Shown piece after piece: positions 59,844 to 64,000 of a stretch of DNA of 64,000 nt. Source of the stretch: Bacteroidales bacterium (GTDB lineage Bacteria; Bacteroidota; Bacteroidia; Bacteroidales; WCHB1-69); contig JAFVNW010000055.1 in the NCBI GenBank assembly GCA_017506175.1, positions 1 to 64,000 of the forward strand. Direction: 5' to 3'. A model generated the notes under the pieces. The model searched no databases and was not told the origin of the DNA. It was given only the letters and a program-made list of their open reading frames with translations. Made by a program: the position numbers and the translations under genes. Every line of letters starts with the position of its first letter. The stretch's first letter is position 1.

Positions 59844-60257
59844 ATGCAAATATCACATATTGAACACATTGGCATCGCCGTTAAGAGCTTGAAAGATGCA
59901 ATTCCCTATTACGAAAACATGCTTGGATTGAAGTGCTACTCCATTGAAGAGGTGGCCGACCAGAAGGTAAAGACCGCCTTTTTCATGGTTGGGCAGACCA
60001 AAATCGAGCTTTTGGAACCCACTTCCGAAGAGAGTACCATCGCCGCTTTCATTGAAAAGCGTGGCGAAGGCATCCATCACATCGCTTTCTGCGTTGACAA
60101 TGCCGCCGACGCACTCACGGAACTTGGCGAAAAAGGCATCCGTTTGATTGACAAGTGCCCCCGCAAAGGTGCCGAAGGTCTCAACATCGGTTTCCTTCAC
60201 CCGAAAAGCACTGGCGGAGTTCTCACCGAAATCTGCGAAAAACCAGAATGCAAATAG
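59844..60257 (+). CDS. mce: Methylmalonyl-CoA epimerase
   Basis: This 137-residue vicinal-oxygen-chelate enzyme interconverts (R)- and (S)-methylmalonyl-CoA. Metal-binding and signature residues are visible in HIEHIGIAV (His), IELLEPTSEES, GEGIHHIAFCVDNA (His) and LTEICE (Glu). It lies 42 bases upstream of the Na+-translocating decarboxylase beta subunit, so the pair fits the succinate-propionate pathway: mutase product, epimerase, then decarboxylation to propionyl-CoA. Confidence 0.93.
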   Translation: MQISHIEHIGIAVKSLKDAIPYYENMLGLKCYSIEEVADQKVKTAFFMVGQTKIELLEPTSEESTIAAFIEKRGEGIHHIAFCVDNAADALTELGEKGIRLIDKCPRKGAEGLNIGFLHPKSTGGVLTEICEKPECK

Positions 60258-60299
60258 CATTTTACGAATAAAAGAATATTTACAATAGCTTAGAATTCC

Positions 60300-61484
60300 A
60301 TGAATAACCTCTTCTTATCAGGATTGCTCCAACTTGACAGTGGAAGTAGTTTCATTAGTGGCCTCCAGCAATTTTGGAGTTACACCGGCTTCGCCAATGC
60401 AGAAATCGGCAACCTCATTATGATCATCATTGGTTGCTTCTTCATCGGCCTTGCCATCCTCAAGGAGTACGAGCCGATGCTGCTGATTCCGATTGGATTC
60501 GGTATCATCGTCGGCAACATCCCGTTCACCGATGGTCTCCAAGTGGGTGTCTATGAAAACGGTGCCGTGCTCAATTACCTCTATTTCGGCGTTTTAAAGG
60601 GGTTTTACCCTCCTCTGATTTTCCTTGGCATCGGAGCTATGACGGACTTCTCCGCCCTGATCTCCAACCCTAAACTGATTCTGATTGGTGCCGCAGCCCA
60701 GTTCGGTATCTTCGGCGCCTACATCATCGCACTGCTACTCGGTTTCACCCCGATGGAAGCCGGCGCTATCGGCATCATCGGCGGCGCCGACGGTCCGACC
60801 GCCATCTTCATCTCGTCGAAACTGGCGCCGAGCCTGATGGGTGCCATCGCCATCTCGGCCTACTCCTACATGGCTTTGGTTCCCGTAATCCAACCGCCTA
60901 TTATGCGCCTGCTCACCAACGACAAAGAACGCCTTATCCGCATGCGCCCACCACGGGTGGTCTCCCACAGAGAAAAAGTCCTCTTCCCAATTCTCTGCAT
61001 CATGCTCACCGCATTCATCGTTCCAACAGGCCTTCCTCTGCTCGGTATGCTGTTCTTCGGCAACTTGCTGAAAGAGAGCGGTGTAACCAAACGACTGGCT
61101 AACACCGCCAGCAATGCCCTGATTGACATCGTCACCATCCTCATCGGACTCACCGTGGGCTGCTCCACACAGGCTTCCACCTTCCTGAACTACAAGTCTG
61201 TTTTGATTTTCTTCCTTGGCGCCTTCTCGTTCGTCTTGGCCACTACCACCGGCGTTCTCTTCGTCAAGTTCTTCAACCTGTTCTTGAAAGACGGGAACAA
61301 GATCAATCCGCTCATCGGAAACTCCGGCGTATCGGCCGTGCCCGACAGCGCACGCGTCTCCAACGTGGAGGGCTTGAAATACGACCGCACCAACTACCTG
61401 CTCATGCACGCCATGGGGCCAAACGTAGCAGGTGTTATCGGTTCCGCCGTCGCTGCAGGCGTCCTGCTGAGCTTCCTCTACTAA
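60300..61484 (+). CDS. Na+-translocating decarboxylase beta subunit (methylmalonyl-CoA type)
   Basis: This 394-residue integral membrane protein has ~9-11 hydrophobic spans and belongs to the OadB/GcdB/MmdB family. The conserved GGADGPTAIFISSKLAP (Na+/proton-site region, Asp ~162) and the Asn/Ser-rich TVGCSTQASTFL helix are present. The subunit couples decarboxylation of carboxybiotin to Na+ export. Linkage to mce points to methylmalonyl-CoA rather than oxaloacetate. The alpha, gamma and biotin-carrier subunits are not in the window. Confidence 0.92.
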   Translation: MNNLFLSGLLQLDSGSSFISGLQQFWSYTGFANAEIGNLIMIIIGCFFIGLAILKEYEPMLLIPIGFGIIVGNIPFTDGLQVGVYENGAVLNYLYFGVLKGFYPPLIFLGIGAMTDFSALISNPKLILIGAAAQFGIFGAYIIALLLGFTPMEAGAIGIIGGADGPTAIFISSKLAPSLMGAIAISAYSYMALVPVIQPPIMRLLTNDKERLIRMRPPRVVSHREKVLFPILCIMLTAFIVPTGLPLLGMLFFGNLLKESGVTKRLANTASNALIDIVTILIGLTVGCSTQASTFLNYKSVLIFFLGAFSFVLATTTGVLFVKFFNLFLKDGNKINPLIGNSGVSAVPDSARVSNVEGLKYDRTNYLLMHAMGPNVAGVIGSAVAAGVLLSFLY

Positions 61485-61508
61485 CAGACTTTCCACAAAA
61501 CATATACT

Positions 61509-61540
61509 GCCCCGCCTCCAACAAGACGGGGCTTTTTTTA
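61509..61540 (+). terminator. Rho-independent terminator
   Basis: GCCCCG (61509-61514) pairs with CGGGGC (61527-61532), followed by seven T, 24 bases after the decarboxylase stop. Confidence 0.85.
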
Positions 61541-61809
61541 TGCGAATATATATCGTTTTGTGTCTTAATTGCATTCAAAACACTTATTATTTGCCTCATT
61601 TTCAAATAGAAGAATCTACCAATAGAATGAACAATCCCATTTATTATCGGTTAATATAATTGTACTTCATCATCCTCGTAAAAGTGAACCGTTTCAACCT
61701 TCAGTTCACAATTCACTAATCACCAAATAAAAAAGAGATTCCTTTACAAGACTTGATCTTCTGGTTAATCGGCTTGATTCCACACCATTGACCCATAAAT
61801 AACTACACC
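61541..61809. other. Gene-free AT-rich stretch
   Basis: I see no gene, RNA or clear -7 box here. The ACAATTCACTAATCACCAAA tract near 61707 resembles the AT-rich intergenic tracts elsewhere but is not repeated exactly. Confidence 0.5.
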
Positions 61810-62220
61810 GTGAAAACCGTCATTCCATACCTCCATCAATTGCCGCAGAATTTGCTCGGATTGATCGTAATTGCCTGTACGAGAGCGAAAAAAAGAAAAT
61901 TACACGGCTTTGATTATTATGAAACCATGAAAAAAATCGGCATCAGTCTCGGAAAATACATCATCATTCACCCGTTGCCCAGCAAAGCCGAACTCGCCCA
62001 TGAACACGGACACCAGATGCAATCACGCTACCTGGGATGGCTGTACTTGGTTGTCATCGGCATTCCGAGCATCGTGGGCAATGTTTGGGACACTTGGTTT
62101 CATAGAAAATGGAGCGCCGCAGAACACGTCAAATGGTACTACGCTCTTCCATGGGAGAATTGGGCCGACCGATTGGGCGAAGTGACAAGGAATTCCAACT
62201 CATCTTCCACTAAACAATAA
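61810..62220 (+). CDS. Membrane protein with HExxH motif, hypothetical
   Basis: This 136-residue protein starts with GTG at 61810. Residues ~10-25 are hydrophobic (LLGLIVIACTRA). Residues ~62-68 read AHEHGHQ, an HExxH zinc-binding pattern, immediately followed by a helix (YLGWLYLVVIGIPSIVG), and the C-terminus has ALPWENWADRLGEV with a Glu that could be a third ligand. This is a small possible metallopeptidase-like membrane protein. I do not recognise a named family, and activity is inference. Confidence 0.65.
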   Translation: MKTVIPYLHQLPQNLLGLIVIACTRAKKRKLHGFDYYETMKKIGISLGKYIIIHPLPSKAELAHEHGHQMQSRYLGWLYLVVIGIPSIVGNVWDTWFHRKWSAAEHVKWYYALPWENWADRLGEVTRNSNSSSTKQ

Positions 62221-62262
62221 AACATAATAAAACAAGTTATTATATCGTAATTTTTACGCAAC

Positions 62263-63591
62263 ATGGAATACATTCTAATCCTAATCACTTGCTGCACAGC
62301 GGTTTTCATCACCTACTATTTTGTAGATAAGCGAAACGCTAAAGTTGGTGGCAAACCCCGATTGGTTGAAAAGACAGTGGAGCAGCTCCTGAAAAAGATG
62401 AATTGCCCTTACGAAAAAAACGACCGCAATAGCGACATACACATGTATCAGTTTGAGTATCAGGGCGGACATTTTGGCATCAGGATTCTTACCCCGAACA
62501 AGAACAGAAGCACCATCCGATTGGATTTTCCTAATTTTTTCGACACGAAAATGAATGACCTCCATCTGGTCAGGCAGCTCTGCAATCAAATGTGTCAGGA
62601 TTCAGACGGCGTCAAATTCATCTATTCATACAACGAGGAAGACAACCTCCTGCACGTACACATCTCATACGACGTGTGCCTTGTTAGCACAATTCCCGAC
62701 CTCCAAGCCCACTTCGAGAGGAGCTTGGGACAGTGTTTTGCAGGACGGCAAAATTTCAATCTTGAATTTGAAAAACTCAAGAAAATGGACACCGAGGATG
62801 TGGAACGCTCCAACTGGTACTCCGACCGCGAAAGCCTGCTGCTGCAATCGGAGGAGAAAGCGCACCTGACCACCGACGATGCCAACGACACCCAGTCGGC
62901 CCAAACGAAGGCGGCCGTTACCGCGGAAAAAGCGCAAGAAGCTCGGTTCATGTATGAGGACTCCCAAGACAAGATAGCAGAAGGCCGCTCCTCGGAACTC
63001 ACTGAAGAACAAAAATTTGCAAGTGAAGCCATCAACACGAGGGCTGGCGAGAACCTTTACCTCGGCAAACAGCTCTTCCTGCAGAAAAAATACGATGAAG
63101 CCATCGTTCTGCTGGAAAGCGCCTTCGAAATATCGCAGCCATACTACGACGTGATGAGTTCGGCACAGAAGATGAACTTCTTCGACCTCTGCTTCCATAT
63201 CGGCTTCTGCTACTGCGCGTTGCACAAATTCCAACAAGCATATTACTTCCTTGACATCACCATCCCGATACATAGTATCCCTTGGACGATGGAATATGTG
63301 AACTGCCTGGTCAATTCGGGCGACTTCCGCGCACTGCAAATCATCGACAACATCTACAACGGCATCAAACCTGACGAAAATGATGAAGAACCCGAACCCG
63401 CAATTCGCGACTTCCTCTACTTTCTGCTTCGAAGAAAGGCCTACGTACTCGTGGAAAAAGGCCGTCTGAACGAAGCTGAGGAGATTTTCCGCCCGATGCT
63501 TGAACAGCCAGAAAACAGCGACTTTGCACTGAACGAACTGGCTTATATCCAAAAATTGAGAGAAAAAAAGAATAAGAACAAGAGCGAATGA
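62263..63591 (+). CDS. Membrane-anchored TPR-like protein, hypothetical
   Basis: This 442-residue protein has an N-terminal membrane helix (EYILILITCCTAVFITYYFV). Residues ~30-180 form an alpha/beta domain (LLKKMNCPYEKND... FGIRILTPNKN... HVHISYDVCLV), ~190-270 are charged and low-complexity, and ~275-440 are TPR-like helices (LYLGKQLFLQKKYDEAIVLL, IGFCYCALHKFQQAYYFLD, EKGRLNEAEEIFRPMLEQ). The alpha/beta part recalls the type III-chaperone/YbjN fold but this is not certain. It follows the HExxH gene by 42 bases and may be in one unit with it. Confidence 0.7.
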   Translation: MEYILILITCCTAVFITYYFVDKRNAKVGGKPRLVEKTVEQLLKKMNCPYEKNDRNSDIHMYQFEYQGGHFGIRILTPNKNRSTIRLDFPNFFDTKMNDLHLVRQLCNQMCQDSDGVKFIYSYNEEDNLLHVHISYDVCLVSTIPDLQAHFERSLGQCFAGRQNFNLEFEKLKKMDTEDVERSNWYSDRESLLLQSEEKAHLTTDDANDTQSAQTKAAVTAEKAQEARFMYEDSQDKIAEGRSSELTEEQKFASEAINTRAGENLYLGKQLFLQKKYDEAIVLLESAFEISQPYYDVMSSAQKMNFFDLCFHIGFCYCALHKFQQAYYFLDITIPIHSIPWTMEYVNCLVNSGDFRALQIIDNIYNGIKPDENDEEPEPAIRDFLYFLLRRKAYVLVEKGRLNEAEEIFRPMLEQPENSDFALNELAYIQKLREKKNKNKSE

Positions 63592-63617
63592 TTGTTCACT
63601 CGCCCTTACCTAATACA

Positions 63618-63725
63618 ATGGAAGAAGAAAAAAAGATTCCATCTGAAAATACTCAGAACACCGTTGGAAATCGGGACTTCCTTGTGGTCTTTCCCAGCAT
63701 CCCGATCTCGTGTACACTGGTTTAA
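63618..63725 (+). CDS. Possible small protein
   Basis: A 35-codon frame (MEEEKKIPSENTQNTVGNRD to IPISCTLV) lies between the TPR-like gene and the NUDIX gene. It has no ribosome-binding site, promoter or recognised family and could be chance or debris. Confidence 0.2.
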   Translation: MEEEKKIPSENTQNTVGNRDFLVVFPSIPISCTLV

Positions 63726-63783
63726 GTTCACTTTTACGCAATGTGCCACGATTGCAGATAATCATGAAAAAGAGGAGTTGGAA

Positions 63784-64000
63784 ATGAAAAAAAACAATTA
63801 TCCGGAAACAGACAACACGGAGTTCAAATGGCGCTATAAATACCCTCATTTTGCCATCACCGCCGACTGTGTGATTTTCGGGTTCGACAAAGTGGAGTTG
63901 AAAGTCCTGCTCATCCAGCGAAGACTTGATCCGTTCAAGGGCGAATGGGCGTTTCCAGGCGGTTTCATGATGCCAAACGACGAAAGCATCGAGGCCTGCG
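63784..64000 (+). CDS. NUDIX hydrolase family protein, 5' part
   Basis: The first 72 codons are present; the gene continues beyond the window. The start ATG at 63784 has AGGAGTTGGAA upstream. YPHFAITADCVIFGFDKVELKVLLIQRR and KGEWAFPGGFMMPNDESIEAC fit the front of a NUDIX domain as found in NrtR-like regulators and ADP-ribose pyrophosphatase homologues; the NUDIX box itself (GX5EX7REUXEEXGU) would begin at AFPGG. Whether a regulatory winged-helix domain follows cannot be seen. Confidence 0.85.
   Translation, partial: MKKNNYPETDNTEFKWRYKYPHFAITADCVIFGFDKVELKVLLIQRRLDPFKGEWAFPGGFMMPNDESIEAC

Noticed and set aside
1..64000. tRNA, rRNA or riboswitch genes
   Set aside because: I looked through all intergenic stretches over 100 bases and saw no tRNA-like TTC-arm or rRNA sequence; structured intergenic DNA is explained by repeats, though a covariance search was not possible.

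Overview
The window is almost entirely from an uncultured member of the Bacteroidota, most likely Bacteroidales. Four things point there: promoters with the TAnnTTTG -7 box (TATCTTTG, TATTTTTG and similar) about 20-90 bases upstream of many starts; secreted proteins ending in type IX secretion (T9SS) sorting domains; FISUMP domains (Fibrobacter succinogenes major paralogous domain); and housekeeping genes typical of the phylum (THUMP-like methyltransferase, DUF349 protein, methylmalonyl-CoA epimerase, carboxynorspermidine decarboxylase). The first ~1.25 kb does not fit. It holds an AT-rich EF-G-like fragment and a gene with a textbook TTGACT-17-TATAAT promoter and a strong Shine-Dalgarno, as in Firmicutes, and it is bounded by a 13-base inverted repeat. 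It is probably a chimeric join.

Layout. 1.2-5.1 kb: a repeat-rich FISUMP surface protein missing its natural 5' end, then a DUF2971 protein. 5.1-10.2 kb: carbonic anhydrase, a HigBA toxin-antitoxin pair, a second XRE antitoxin-like gene with a stunted partner, a lipoprotein/membrane-protein pair, and an IS200-type Y1 transposase surrounded by hairpin arrays. 10.4-13.3 kb: cupin, iron alcohol dehydrogenase and a dicarboxylate/amino-acid symporter. 13.5-17.1 kb: an accessory patch of small lipoproteins (including a DKNYY protein) among duplicated promoters, palindromes and a nested inverted repeat. 17.6-26.4 kb: core genes (Cys/Met PLP enzyme, queA, THUMP-like methyltransferase, DUF349, recJ), interrupted by a 0.56-kb non-autonomous mobile element with a 9-base target duplication.

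26.5-47.1 kb is a block of exported proteins: a 3510-residue C10 protease fused to beta-helix, CUB-like and Cys-repeat modules; a secreted esterase; a 1408-residue triple-FISUMP protein; two relics of T9SS cargo genes; a membrane LytTR regulator; and a second C10 protease divergent from it. 47.2-56.6 kb carries a short SUMF/GldK-like protein, a zinc-ribbon/LRR protein, an AlbA_2 regulator with a 12-base tandem-repeat linker, a TonB-type outer-membrane barrel, a gliding-type (type B sorting) protein, an HsdR-N-like protein, and a head-to-head junction of two truncated genes. 57.0-64.0 kb is metabolic: an MBL/beta-CASP RNase with nspC, methylmalonyl-CoA epimerase with a Na+-pumping decarboxylase beta subunit (propionate branch), two hypothetical proteins and the start of a NUDIX protein.

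The most unusual signal is the repeat ecology rather than one gene. At least six families of short palindromes or promoter-like repeats recur. One 28-base palindrome (GTAGAGACG...CGTCTCTAC) sits in two untranslated regions and also lies in frame inside the T9SS sorting domains of two neighbouring proteins.
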